Positions 15,579 to 24,858 of a stretch of 64,000 nucleotides of DNA are shown one piece after another (the stretch's first letter is position 1; every line of letters starts with the position of its first letter). Made by a program: the position numbers and the translations under genes. A model generated the notes under the pieces. It was given only the letters and a program-made list of their open reading frames with translations. It searched no databases and was not told the origin of the DNA. Source of the DNA: Phycisphaeraceae bacterium (GTDB taxonomy: Bacteria; Planctomycetota; Phycisphaerae; Phycisphaerales; UBA1924); contig JAHBXH010000001.1 of assembly GCA_019636555.1 (NCBI GenBank), positions 3,568,928 to 3,632,927 of the forward strand. The letters run 5' to 3'.

Positions 15579-18500
15579 CCCCTCCCGCGGTCGTCGCGCC
15601 CAGGCTCGTCAACTGGTTCTGTGCATCGTGCGTCCTGATCGAGGTCTCCGCCGCGGCGAATACCCCGTCTCCGTCCACATCACTCGCCACGCTCTTCCAG
15701 TTCCCCAGCATGTCGAGCGACCACGACCTCGATTCCACGCCGCTCCCTGCCGGCCCGATCCCCGGCGCGAAGGCGAGCACGCCGTACGACCAGCTGAACT
15801 TGCCGGTCTCTTCCTTGACGAGCCGACGCAGATTGTCGTACGTGTACTTCCGGTCCGGCGCCGACCCCGCGACCTGCGGCCGCAGATCGTCGTCGCTCAG
15901 CCGCTCCGAACTCGCCGAGTACGAGTACCCGTGCTGATAGAGCGGGCGAACAATCGGCGCGCTCATCGACGAGGCGTCCTGCATCCAGCCCGTGCTTCCG
16001 GTTCCGCTCGCAGGAGTCGCGTTCGCCGAGGTCGGTGCTGATGGCCGCGTCGGAGTCCAGGCCTGATGCTTCAGCCGGCCGAAACGATCCCACCCGAAGT
16101 ACACGTTTTCCTTCGTGCGCCCCGTCACCGATCGGATCCGGTCCAGGTGTACCTGCGGCACATCCAGCGACATGCTCACCGTGCGGCCCATGCCCAGCCG
16201 CTGCACGTTCGCCAGCAGCTTCACGCCGGAGGGATTGAGCGAAGTGGCGGCAACTGTTCCCACGTCCGCGCCCGCATTCCGCAGCGCAAGAAGCGTGGGC
16301 TGAGCGATCGAGAATCGATGGTGCGCATCGGTCGCGGCCACGCTCCCGACATGATCCGCGTCCGCGTAATAACGAAGCTCGGTGTCGTCCGTGGCTGACG
16401 AAGGCGTGGCATCCGGATACGAAATGCCGCGCACGCCCCGCCAGTTGTTGAGATAGACGCCGGAAACACCCGAAGGACTCGTGACCCACGGAATCGACTG
16501 CAGGTCGTATTTCACGGCACGCTCGCCGCCGAGGGCGCTCGACCCGGCAAAGCCCGCAATCTGCTTGAGCGCTTTCACGCCCCCGAGCGCATCGTACTCG
16601 TACGTCACTTTGTTCAGCGTCGTATTGGATGCGTCGAGCATCTCGGTCGTCGAGACGCGGCCGCTGGTGTCGTAGACATTGCGGATCTTTGCGGCAGTCG
16701 CATCAACCTTGCTCCCGCTCGGCAGAGGCAGCTGCACCGCATCGGTCAACAACCGTCCCTGCGAGTCGCGTGAAAAGAGCCGCGTCGTGCCGTTCTGATC
16801 AATAACGGCGGTTTGTTCGCCCGCCATGTTGTATCGATAGCGAACTCGCTGATCATCCGCGGTCGAAGGCAAGCCGGACACGGGATCCGGATACCGAATT
16901 TCATAGAGGAGATTCGAAGACCCGTACCCTGCGCTCGAGAAAGTGCCCGATGTCTCGCTGATGCGATAGACGAACCGGGTGAATTGCTTCGCGGGAGTCG
17001 TTTCGCCGGACGACGGGCGCTGGAAGGCGACCCTTAGGGTCGAATTTCCCAACCCGTCGAGCATGTTTGTCGCGACGCGGAATTCATCGCCGCCGAGCGT
17101 GCCGGCCCCGCTGAAGTCTGCCCAATCAACGCCCCAATGCGCGGGCGTAGCACCCGAGGCCTCGACCAGTCTGGGAAAAACAAGATAGTTGCGAACGCCA
17201 TCAAACCTGTTCGGTCTCAGGTTCTCGATCGCGCCGACAACGCGCCCGAGCGCATCGTAAAGCGTGCGCGTGATGCGTCCGTTGGGATCAATGGAATCCT
17301 GCGGCAAGCCCATCGCGTTGTACGACTGACGGGTGATGAGCACGCCCGGATTGGCAGAAAGGAACGAATTCGGAACCTCCGGAACGGCCGAGTCATATGA
17401 ATCGATGTACCACGGGAACAGGGCCAATGAGAGCGGCATCGGAATGATCGCCGGCGGTGGCGCGGAATCCGCGTTGAGCGGCTGCGTCTTATCGTCAACG
17501 GTGTGATCACTGCTGCTCCCGTACCCGTAATCCACGGTCGCGATGGAGCGACCTGCAGGATCGTAAACGTAACCAATAGTGGACTGCACTTGCGGAAGGG
17601 TCGTGTCTGGAGAGGACGCAATCGAAACTCTCTGGCTGATCAGAGATGTGCCCGGGTGATAGCTGTACGACTGACGCTGCAGCGCCGGGTGTGACGGCGC
17701 CGGCAATGTCTCGAAGTTTGGCGCGACAAATTCGGGCCAGCGCGTCGTCTCCATCAACACGCGGTTGTGCACATCACGCCAGTAAACAGTCATCGGCGAG
17801 GACGGCGCACGGGATAGCTGCACTTGGCCGCTGGTACCAAACCAACTGTCCGTTCGAAGCACACCGGCGCTCCAATTGCCGGGCTCGACTGCTCGCTCGG
17901 TTCGGTATGCGAGCCCGCGGTGCGCCGAGTAATAGGTTTTTTCGTGGCTGAGCAGGTGATCCAGACCATCCAAGCCGTTTGGAATCGCAATCGTGACCGA
18001 GGACAGCCGGGCAACGACAGCGCTTACGCTCAGCTCGGACGATGCCGTTCCTGACTCAATCGTACGTCCGGCGAGATCGCTGACTGTCAGCTTCCAGGGA
18101 CCGACCGGAGTGTTCATTGCCGCGATCGATTCGACTGCGACTTCCGCCACTGGGCGGTACAAATTGTCGTAGAAACTCCGACGCACTCTGGCGGGGCTGC
18201 CGCTACCTACAGACTGAATCGTGAATTGCAGGAGACCATCGCCGCCTTTGTTGGTGGAAGTTGCGGAATAGTCGTAGATGAATTTCGTCGTCGCCGCCGC
18301 GGACAATGACGTGCCCTCACTCGCCGTCGTTCGTATTTCGATTGCCCGGTCTTGAGCGTCGTAGTCTGTTTCGGTCACGCCCCCGTTTTCGTCAATCGTC
18401 TTGCTTACACGACCGAGCGCATCCCGTTCCACCGTGGACAGGTAGAACTTGTCTTCTGCGGCCTCGGCACTAAGCGCCGACCACCACCTTCGGGTTGCGG

Positions 18501-21500
18501 ATACTCTTCCCGCGATATCGAGCGAATACTCCGTACGGGCGAGGGTTTGCCCACTTGCTTCGACGTGATTGGATTCGCGTGTCTCTTCGCAAACCGCGTT
18601 CATCGCGGAATCGAGATACGTACGCTGAGCCGGTCCAAGCCAGACGACAGGCGTCGTTGAAGGTGGCTGAAAGAAACTCGTGGTCGTCGGCGACGAGAAA
18701 AATCCTTCCCCGTGAGTTTCAACATATGTCATCCATCGACGATCAGAGTACAAAGGGTACCAGCGCTGAAAAACCGTGTCGCGGCCATACGACGTGTCCG
18801 TGACACTCCCACCCGGTTGAAGCACCAAGTCATCGCCGCCGCTCCCGTTTGAATTGTGCTGATTCGGGATATTGACGACGCGGCGCCGCTCTCGCCCCAA
18901 TATGTCGACAATGGCGATTGAAACAAGTGAATCGACACTGTTGCTGAATGTGATCTTTGCCGGCGAAAAGCCGAGGGCGCGTCCGGCGGCACCGGTCACC
19001 AGCGGATTCGGCTTGCCCGCAATCGAGGTGGCGTTCGACACGTGATTGACACGCATCACCTCGGCGCCGGTTGGTCCATCGTGAAACGCAACGTCCAAGC
19101 GTCCGTTGGGCTGACGCTCCCAAACTCGGTTGCCAATCCTGCTAAATCCCTGAGCAGAAAAAATGTCGTCGGTGATTCCGTTTTGGCCGGCATCATCCTT
19201 TGTGACCGACGTTGTGGCTGTGGCCACGCGAACAAGGCTGCTTCCGAGCGAGGCGGGGCCGAACACGTTGGCGTCGCCGTAGAACGCCTCAAGTTGATAT
19301 GAATTTTTCGTGTCGATGGTCGGACTGGAAGGAACGCGGGTAAAGCGCCGTTGCAGCGTTGGGAGGTCGGGCCGCCAACTCGAGACCGGCAGGAATTCCC
19401 TTTCTTCCGTTATGTAGTTCTGAGTGCCCGACTGCGTGCTCTTCTGGACAACATCGAGACTCGCTATCCTGCCGAAAGTACGTCCAAACCATGTCTGCAG
19501 GTTGTAACCTAAGCCTGCCGCGTCGTCCGAGAAATCTCGGTATTGCGTGAGTTCCGTCACCCCACCCGTGCTCGCCTTGTAGGCGACGACCGAGTAACCA
19601 GGTATCTCCGGAACCGCAGTCACATACGAGTTTACTAGAAAATCCAATGCGTCCGCGGCGGCATTCGTGTTGCCTATCGAGAACTCGCCGCTTCCGCTCG
19701 GGAGCGTTGGCATGGGAACGCTTGTCACCCCGCTCAGCATCGAGGATGACATTCTCCGCGCTATCGCGCGGTTTTTCACGTCGTATTCATATCCTGTGAC
19801 CCAGACACGCTTCAGTGTCGGCTCGGAGAATGCATTGTCGTTGTATTCAAATGTTGCTTCTGCGGTAGTGAACGGCGCCCAATCGATTGAACCCCAGCCG
19901 ACTTGACCTTCGCTCGGCGGACCGTTGGGAAACTGTTCAACGGGAAACTCTTCAACTCGGTGAATAATCCTCTGCTCGTTTCGATAGATACGGGTTCGCA
20001 GGGGAGGTCCGTTTCCGGGAACTCCGTCTTTGTCGCAGACTCGTTCATGAACGATCCGCGCATAGTTGGCGAGCCAGAATGTCGCCCCGCCCGGAAACTC
20101 GACCTTGTTCGAGGTTGCGGAAAGCGCAACCGCGTAGTCTTCGCGTATCGAAGCACCGCAGCCGCATCCGCTCCGAACCAACTGATACCTCAGTGTCTTT
20201 CCGGCGTCGTAGTGCATCCACTTGCCGGCGAGTTGCTTGGGTGTCCAGCTTCCGGAGTTTCGCAGCGCAATGACATCTTCGACGGTCGAGTCGTCAAGTT
20301 GCAACATCTCAAACGCAGCGGCCTGAACGAGATTTCCGTCTCCGGCGAGCGCGCCCAAACTGCCGCTTGGCTGCAGATTGGTCGTGGCATTCTCTGCGAT
20401 GTATTCGAATTGCTCGGGATAGAAGATCGCTTTCAAACCTGCGAGGCTTCCGCCAACGAAGGCATAGCGATATTCAGAAAACCTGTTATGCACCTCCGGG
20501 CCATCTCCGCCAACAGCGTCACCGTTGACGGGAGCATTCAGGAGCGTGCGCCTTGTTGCCATGGCGAGGCACCGAGGAGTGCCGATATACAGAATCGCAT
20601 CGCGGTTTGCTTGGGTATTGCCACCAGGTGCAATGTCGAGCAGATCTTGAACATACGTATAGACAACGGAATCGGTGACACACTCCTGGGTTGCGGAGGT
20701 GGCCGTCTTCGCAAAGCGCACGACATTGACGCGACGCAGCATGTCCGTACGCCAGACAAACGCGTTGTTGTCCATGTACCCCCAGTCCCAATCAAAGTCC
20801 ACGCGGGCACGCATCCCTGGATCTCCGGCGTAAGTTCCATGCAAGAACACATGCCGCAGGCGCGGCACCGGCTCCTGTATGACCAACCCATTCACCGGAT
20901 CGTGGCGCGAGTCGAAGTCCTGGTCGTAGTCGTAGGTCCAGACATTGCCGAACGGATCGAACTGCTGCGCGATGCTTCCTTCGAGCCGCTTGTACTTCTC
21001 GACCTTGTCCGTCGGAAGTGAAGGCGCGACCAAGTTCTTCGTTCGAAAATACACAGTTGCCCCGCCGCCGAACGTCACCTCTCGGAACACCGGCATCGGT
21101 GTGGTTTCGCCGTTTGGACCTGTTGGAATCGGGAAGTTCTCAATCTCTTCGATAAAGGTCGAGCCAGGGCCGATTGGGAGGAAGAATGATCCCGTTCCCT
21201 CCAGCCCACCAGTCCGATCGTTATGAAACAGAGTGGTCTGGCGCTGCGGAATAGCGTTCACAACGATGTAGGCCACTCCGCGGTCTTGGGCTAGCGACCC
21301 ATCTGCATTGCGCAACACGTCGGCTTTGACAACCGAAGTATCAACGGAGAGATTCCACCCCAGCCCAGCGGTGTAGCCCATCTTGGGCTCTGCGGGAGAA
21401 AAGCAGCGACGCAACTCAAAGTTCTGACCGGGTAGAGCCACAACCAGGTCAACTTCGTCGTTGACCTTCGCGCCCGTTGCGATCACCGTGGGATTGCAAG

Positions 21501-22014
21501 TCGTTCCTGCGGCTCCCGCCCAATTCTCTTTGTCATCGTCGTGCTTCTCCGACCCTGGAGATCCTCCACCCTGCGAACCGCCGCCCCCGGCGTTGATCGG
21601 TGTGACTTGTGGCCCGGGCGGATTTCCGTTTGGGGACCCATCGGGAAACGGGAAATCCTTATCTCCTGTGAACACGAGCGAACCGTCCGGGCGCCGCCAC
21701 ACGCATTTGGTAACGGCATGCCCGTTGCCATCGGTTGACGGAAAGCATTCCGGCTTGAATCCGGCCTCAATGAACTTATCGCGCAGTTTTTGGAATTCGT
21801 CTCGCTCCTCTCCGGTCGGAGGTCGATCGCTCGGCAAGCAGGTCACGAGCGGACCGGTGTTTGGAATCGACGCCAACAAGGGAATCTGGAGCTGCGGAAA
21901 AGTCCCCGGATTGCAGGGCGGGTCAAGCCGGAGCCCTGCCTCCGAGGTCGCGACAACTATTCCCAACACGAGAAGCGCACAGAATCTGGCTGAAATGCCG
22001 GAATTACGATTCAT
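15463..22014 (-). CDS. Secreted Rhs/YD-repeat protein, N-terminal part (2183 codons before frame change)
   Basis: ATG 22014 is preceded by AGGAG and starts a signal peptide (ARFCALLVLGIVVATSEA). Around residues 170-230 lies a DUF6531-like entry segment: NPTVIATGAKVNDEVDLVV, then LPGQNFELRR and LGWNLS. Many YD repeats follow, such as YDALGRVVGAI, YEYDALGGVKALK and YTYDNLRRLVKE. The frame runs into GGGGGWGWG near 15575 and then loses Rhs character, ending 45 codons later at 15463. The Rhs C-terminus resumes in the +1 frame. Fused, the protein would be about 2,780 residues, a normal size for a Rhs shell that encloses a C-terminal toxin. A short accessory gene ends 11 bp upstream. Confidence 0.85.
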   Translation of the reverse strand: MNRNSGISARFCALLVLGIVVATSEAGLRLDPPCNPGTFPQLQIPLLASIPNTGPLVTCLPSDRPPTGEERDEFQKLRDKFIEAGFKPECFPSTDGNGHAVTKCVWRRPDGSLVFTGDKDFPFPDGSPNGNPPGPQVTPINAGGGGSQGGGSPGSEKHDDDKENWAGAAGTTCNPTVIATGAKVNDEVDLVVALPGQNFELRRCFSPAEPKMGYTAGLGWNLSVDTSVVKADVLRNADGSLAQDRGVAYIVVNAIPQRQTTLFHNDRTGGLEGTGSFFLPIGPGSTFIEEIENFPIPTGPNGETTPMPVFREVTFGGGATVYFRTKNLVAPSLPTDKVEKYKRLEGSIAQQFDPFGNVWTYDYDQDFDSRHDPVNGLVIQEPVPRLRHVFLHGTYAGDPGMRARVDFDWDWGYMDNNAFVWRTDMLRRVNVVRFAKTATSATQECVTDSVVYTYVQDLLDIAPGGNTQANRDAILYIGTPRCLAMATRRTLLNAPVNGDAVGGDGPEVHNRFSEYRYAFVGGSLAGLKAIFYPEQFEYIAENATTNLQPSGSLGALAGDGNLVQAAAFEMLQLDDSTVEDVIALRNSGSWTPKQLAGKWMHYDAGKTLRYQLVRSGCGCGASIREDYAVALSATSNKVEFPGGATFWLANYARIVHERVCDKDGVPGNGPPLRTRIYRNEQRIIHRVEEFPVEQFPNGPPSEGQVGWGSIDWAPFTTAEATFEYNDNAFSEPTLKRVWVTGYEYDVKNRAIARRMSSSMLSGVTSVPMPTLPSGSGEFSIGNTNAAADALDFLVNSYVTAVPEIPGYSVVAYKASTGGVTELTQYRDFSDDAAGLGYNLQTWFGRTFGRIASLDVVQKSTQSGTQNYITEEREFLPVSSWRPDLPTLQRRFTRVPSSPTIDTKNSYQLEAFYGDANVFGPASLGSSLVRVATATTSVTKDDAGQNGITDDIFSAQGFSRIGNRVWERQPNGRLDVAFHDGPTGAEVMRVNHVSNATSIAGKPNPLVTGAAGRALGFSPAKITFSNSVDSLVSIAIVDILGRERRRVVNIPNQHNSNGSGGDDLVLQPGGSVTDTSYGRDTVFQRWYPLYSDRRWMTYVETHGEGFFSSPTTTSFFQPPSTTPVVWLGPAQRTYLDSAMNAVCEETRESNHVEASGQTLARTEYSLDIAGRVSATRRWWSALSAEAAEDKFYLSTVERDALGRVSKTIDENGGVTETDYDAQDRAIEIRTTASEGTSLSAAATTKFIYDYSATSTNKGGDGLLQFTIQSVGSGSPARVRRSFYDNLYRPVAEVAVESIAAMNTPVGPWKLTVSDLAGRTIESGTASSELSVSAVVARLSSVTIAIPNGLDGLDHLLSHEKTYYSAHRGLAYRTERAVEPGNWSAGVLRTDSWFGTSGQVQLSRAPSSPMTVYWRDVHNRVLMETTRWPEFVAPNFETLPAPSHPALQRQSYSYHPGTSLISQRVSIASSPDTTLPQVQSTIGYVYDPAGRSIATVDYGYGSSSDHTVDDKTQPLNADSAPPPAIIPMPLSLALFPWYIDSYDSAVPEVPNSFLSANPGVLITRQSYNAMGLPQDSIDPNGRITRTLYDALGRVVGAIENLRPNRFDGVRNYLVFPRLVEASGATPAHWGVDWADFSGAGTLGGDEFRVATNMLDGLGNSTLRVAFQRPSSGETTPAKQFTRFVYRISETSGTFSSAGYGSSNLLYEIRYPDPVSGLPSTADDQRVRYRYNMAGEQTAVIDQNGTTRLFSRDSQGRLLTDAVQLPLPSGSKVDATAAKIRNVYDTSGRVSTTEMLDASNTTLNKVTYEYDALGGVKALKQIAGFAGSSALGGERAVKYDLQSIPWVTSPSGVSGVYLNNWRGVRGISYPDATPSSATDDTELRYYADADHVGSVAATDAHHRFSIAQPTLLALRNAGADVGTVAATSLNPSGVKLLANVQRLGMGRTVSMSLDVPQVHLDRIRSVTGRTKENVYFGWDRFGRLKHQAWTPTRPSAPTSANATPASGTGSTGWMQDASSMSAPIVRPLYQHGYSYSASSERLSDDDLRPQVAGSAPDRKYTYDNLRRLVKEETGKFSWSYGVLAFAPGIGPAGSGVESRSWSLDMLGNWKSVASDVDGDGVFAAAETSIRTHDAQNQLTSLGATTAGGGGGWGWGDAEVRSRVRQEREPDLRDHRGRQPADPPVHL
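15558..15586 (-). other. G-run / potential G-quadruplex at the rhs frame change
   Basis: On the coding (minus) strand this stretch is five G runs of 3, 5, 6, 5 and 6, each separated by one base (A or T). It meets the usual pattern for an intramolecular G-quadruplex with one-base loops. It is also where the reading frame of rhs changes by one base: the upstream frame reads Gly5-Trp-Gly-Trp-Gly here, and the downstream frame reads Gly6-Thr-Pro-Lys. Slippage in vivo, programmed +1 shifting, or a base-calling error in the run would all place the shift here. Confidence 0.75.
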
Positions 22015-22025
22015 GACACCCGCTC

Positions 22026-22790
22026 CTATGAACGAAGAGATTGCCGCACCGCGCCCAAGCGCGCACCCATTCGCGCCGCGGCCGAAATCACTTCCGGCCG
22101 GGCCCGCAAATCATCGATGAACGACTGCTCAGCGGCCGGGCTCACTTCTCCCGATCGCGCTGCAGCCCGCGTTGCCGCCGTCGCCGCCTCAAGGCGTTTC
22201 CAATCCTGCGGCTCCAGTTCCAACACCCGCAAGTCGGGATCGACGTCGTACTTTGATGTCTCGATCCATCGTTGCAACAGGGTCCGCGATTGGTCGTTGA
22301 ATTGTCCCAACAGCGCTGTTCTCAGCGACACCACGAGCGCCGTCAATTGCTTCTGTGTCTCGGAGCAGTCGGATTGATTACCTCCGTCCGTTCTATCGGC
22401 AGCCGCTTTCTTGGAGAGCTCCCGCCGAAGCCGCTGAATCGTGTCAAAGTCAGCGCTCTGAGACGCGATAAACGAAAGAACCTGCTGCACTTCTTCGTCG
22501 GATGCATCCGCAATAGCCAAAGCCTCTGCCGAAAAGCCAAGCAGCGCGAGACATGTTGCAGGACTAACTCGGTGTGGCTCCTCCAACAACGCGGCGGCGG
22601 CGCATCGCGGATCCACACTGCAAATCCCAGACGCAGCAGCGACGATCGTGATAACGATGGCGACAATCCGGCGACTTCTGACGCCGTTTTGCCGCGCACT
22701 GCATGGGTGCCCCGATCGACTGTGTTGTGCCTTCGGCAGGCGTTGGCCGTACGATGCTCCGAATTCTTCCCGTGCTCTCATGACGCACAT
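22026..22790 (-). CDS. Hypothetical membrane-anchored protein upstream of rhs
   Basis: I do not recognise a family. The 254-residue protein has a basic N-terminus, one hydrophobic segment (IVAIVITIVAAASGICS, about residues 43-59) and then a mostly helical, charged domain outside the cytoplasm with heptad-like stretches (QRLRRELSKKAAADR; EDW-type aromatic-acidic turns are few). ATG 22790 has AGGAAAGG at proper spacing; an ATG three codons later is also possible. Its stop is 11 bp before the rhs start on the same strand, and a promoter-like sequence lies about 105 bp upstream. The pair is therefore probably one operon. A role in export or anchoring of the Rhs protein is a guess. Confidence 0.6.
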   Translation of the reverse strand: MCVMRAREEFGASYGQRLPKAQHSRSGHPCSARQNGVRSRRIVAIVITIVAAASGICSVDPRCAAAALLEEPHRVSPATCLALLGFSAEALAIADASDEEVQQVLSFIASQSADFDTIQRLRRELSKKAAADRTDGGNQSDCSETQKQLTALVVSLRTALLGQFNDQSRTLLQRWIETSKYDVDPDLRVLELEPQDWKRLEAATAATRAAARSGEVSPAAEQSFIDDLRARPEVISAAARMGARLGAVRQSLRS

Positions 22791-22845
22791 GTCCCTTTCC
22801 TACTTGCTGGCCTGTTGTTTCCCCTGCTTATCTGACACGCCTTCG

Positions 22846-22866
22846 GCCCCGACTTCTCGTCGGGGC
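22846..22866 (-). promoter_or_regulatory. Hairpin in the leader of the rhs operon
   Basis: A perfect 8-bp stem GCCCCGAC/GTCGGGGC closes a 5-base loop. It lies between the putative promoter (22894-22922) and the first ATG of the operon (22790), so it would fold in the leader RNA. No T run follows, so it is not a standard terminator. Function unknown. Confidence 0.45.
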
Positions 22867-22893
22867 AGTCACTCCCACATTGACAGGAGGCAC

Positions 22894-22922
22894 GGTATAT
22901 GAACGTGACGAAACTCTGTCAA
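22894..22922 (-). promoter_or_regulatory. Putative sigma70-type promoter for the accessory gene and rhs
   Basis: On the minus strand a perfect TTGACA (22922-22917) is followed by a 17-bp spacer and TATACC (22899-22894). Transcription would start near 22886 and give a leader of about 95 nt with a GC hairpin before ATG 22790. The surrounding intergenic DNA is visibly AT-richer than the rest of the window. Prediction from consensus only. Confidence 0.45.
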
Positions 22923-23268
22923 TTGTGTGGGCAGTTTGTGACATGATGTGGATAAGTCAGCGTTCCAGGCACTCTCAGCAAATGTACGGTCTTGCATTGC
23001 ATGGATTTGCGCTCGTTGCTGCCGTTGCACCATTCAATTCGCATTCATCTTGCTCCACAACTTTGTGGGTTCATGCAGTCGCGACAAGCTCTTACTGCAG
23101 CCGCCGCGCAACTCAGTATGGCGCACGAAGTTGTCTCGCCGGGAGCGACCGCCAAGTCATTTGTCTATGAAGTTGCGTGGTTCACATTCCACATATTTGT
23201 GGATTTCAAAAATAATTTTGCCGCTCGCTTTTTTATCTGTAGCCATCACATTCCAGCCCTTGCCCTAG

Positions 23269-23332
23269 CAGGGCGTTGAACAAAGTCGGCATCGGCGATC
23301 CGGAGCAGACGCCGCCTTTGTTCAACGCCCTG
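23269..23332. repeat. 64-bp hairpin element with IS5-like ends
   Basis: Seventeen bases at each end form a perfect inverted repeat (CAGGGCGTTGAACAAAG), with a further short GC stem inside, so the whole element can fold into one long hairpin. It is flanked by CTAG and CTAA, both fitting a YTAR target. The ends resemble the 13-bp ends of the 130-bp MITEs and the end of the transposase remnant. It has no coding capacity. Confidence 0.7.
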
Positions 23333-23553
23333 CTAAGGCTTGTTCGCAGTCTTGTTCGCTTGTATCGGATGAGTAATTCCGTCAGTGTTCCCCTGAGGTC
23401 TCCGTCGCGAGGAGTGTTCGAGCGGTGGAGAGTAACCTCCGCTTTCCCATCGCTGTCAGGCGGTCGCTTGACGCGTTCCTCGCCGGAGCGGTTTCCGATT
23501 CCGAGCGGAATCATTTCGCCGGCTCCGAGGAACATCCGCTCCTCCGTCAGGTT

Positions 23554-24498
23554 TCATTCCGTTCTGCGAAAAAGATCCAGGAATCTGCCTTCGTACTCCG
23601 GAAACACTCCCAGCCGGTCGAGTTCTTTCTTGAGCGCAACAGCCTTGCCCTGATTCTTCTTTGCCGCGTCAAAGAGCCGCTCGATGCGCGCCCGGTCGGG
23701 CTCGGACAATGCCTTCTCGTCTTCGGGCGGCGAGACTTCCGGCTTTTCCTCTTCATCGCGTGAGGCAGAGGGCGCGTCTTCGCCAAGGCTCTGCTCCATC
23801 TGTTCGAGCGCTTCGATCAGCGCTCGATCGACAATCGCCGCCTGCGCATCCAGCTTCTCCAAAGGAATATCGACTTCGGCCAGCAGGCTGAAGACGCTCA
23901 GCGCCGCTCTCGCGGCCTTGGGGTTGGCAACGCGCATCGCGAAGTATGGAATATCCGCCAAGAGACAGAATCCCGAGACTCCAAGATTCGCCGCCGCGAT
24001 AAGCAGCAGTCCGTTCAAACCACCGATCTGACCATCCGGGGATGCTCGCACTTCGGCGCGCCGAAGTTCGTCGAGTGTCACCGTATCGGTCGCGACGCCG
24101 GACACTTTCGAAGGGAGCGACGGATGCATCGCCGACGCGAGAGAGGCGAACGTGACCACGCGTTCGACATCCCGTTTCTTTGCCTCCAGCACAACCTCTC
24201 GGGCATACTCCAGAGTTCCCGTTTGAGGCTGTGCTTCACCGATGAACACCACCAGGTCTCGACCGCGACCGGGATTCGACCAGCAGAAAAACAGCCCGCG
24301 CGGCAATTCGACCCGGTGTGTGAGCCCACTTCGAACCTGCACTTCCGTCGCCTCAAAGAACGGCGTTGTGTCAAGCTCCCCGCATGGGTTCATCCGCAAT
24401 TGCTCGATGAGATGGGTTACCGCGAGAACAGCGACGTTTCCCATCCCCGGCCAGGCGGCGATCAACCACGGACGAGGCTTTGGTTGCTGTAACGACAT
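23554..24498 (-). CDS. PAC2 family protein
   Basis: The 314-residue protein has the PAC2 (proteasome-assembly-chaperone-like) layout: KPRPWLIAAWPGMGNVAVLAV at the N-terminus, a RDLVVFIGEAQPQ strand, a VERVVTFASLASAM segment, and GGLNGLLLIAAANLGVSGFCLLA followed by IPYFAMRVANPKAARA. A charged C-terminal tail with a helical RIERLFDAAKK segment completes it; archaeal and actinobacterial relatives have similar tails. The ATG at 24498 is chosen because the conserved domain begins directly after it; the frame upstream is open but lacks character. The cellular role of bacterial PAC2 proteins is not settled. It is divergent from the DUF2254 gene. Confidence 0.85.
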   Translation of the reverse strand: MSLQQPKPRPWLIAAWPGMGNVAVLAVTHLIEQLRMNPCGELDTTPFFEATEVQVRSGLTHRVELPRGLFFCWSNPGRGRDLVVFIGEAQPQTGTLEYAREVVLEAKKRDVERVVTFASLASAMHPSLPSKVSGVATDTVTLDELRRAEVRASPDGQIGGLNGLLLIAAANLGVSGFCLLADIPYFAMRVANPKAARAALSVFSLLAEVDIPLEKLDAQAAIVDRALIEALEQMEQSLGEDAPSASRDEEEKPEVSPPEDEKALSEPDRARIERLFDAAKKNQGKAVALKKELDRLGVFPEYEGRFLDLFRRTE

Positions 24499-24858
24499 GT
24501 GTTTCTCTCTTCGGATCTCATCATAAATGGTCCAACAGCCGGAGAAAGTGCGGCACCCGCGCCAGAACGATGAAACGAGACTAAATCCCGGCTTAAGCCG
24601 GATAGGACGACGCGAGTGAGCGATGCGGATTCCGCAACTCCTTGCGCGCACCGCGTGGGGCAACAACCTCCGGAGTGCTCAGCAATCGCCAAGTCGATGA
24701 GGCCGCCTCGACTCAGCAATACGAGCGGCGCAGCGCGATCGATTCGCTCAAACGAGCGTCGCTTTTTCTTCGCCTCCGCGATGACTCCACGTGAATTGCC
24801 GCTCACACGCGACAGATTACTTCGTAGATCGACTCCGACTCACGGTATCATCGATTCT
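24499..24858. other. Divergent intergenic region between PAC2 and DUF2254 genes
   Basis: About 360 bp hold the two divergent 5' ends. The DUF2254 frame is open through part of it, so an earlier start (for example ATG 24781) cannot be ruled out. Apart from the palindrome at 24588-24601 I see no clear promoter box, RNA gene or terminator. Confidence 0.5.
24588..24601. promoter_or_regulatory. 14-bp perfect palindrome, possible operator
   Basis: CCGGCTTAAGCCGG is a perfect palindrome about 90 bp upstream of the PAC2 ATG and in the shared divergent region with the DUF2254 gene. This is a plausible place for a dimeric repressor site, but no cognate regulator can be named. Confidence 0.3.

Larger units (their letters stand above)
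22791..23553. other. Intergenic region, about 760 bp, no convincing gene
   Basis: From 22791 to about 23265 the DNA is less GC-rich than its surroundings and carries the putative rhs-operon promoter and leader hairpin. The 64-bp hairpin element is at 23269-23332. The remainder up to the PAC2 stop has short open frames without family resemblance. One minus-strand frame beginning at ATG 23535 has a good GGAGGAG in front of it but runs through the hairpin element, so it was not called. Confidence 0.6.

Noticed and set aside
23233..23535. Minus-strand 100-codon frame directly after the PAC2 stop, with a good GGAGGAG before its ATG
   Set aside because: It has no recognisable domain, and its last third is the 64-bp hairpin element, so it is at most a remnant.
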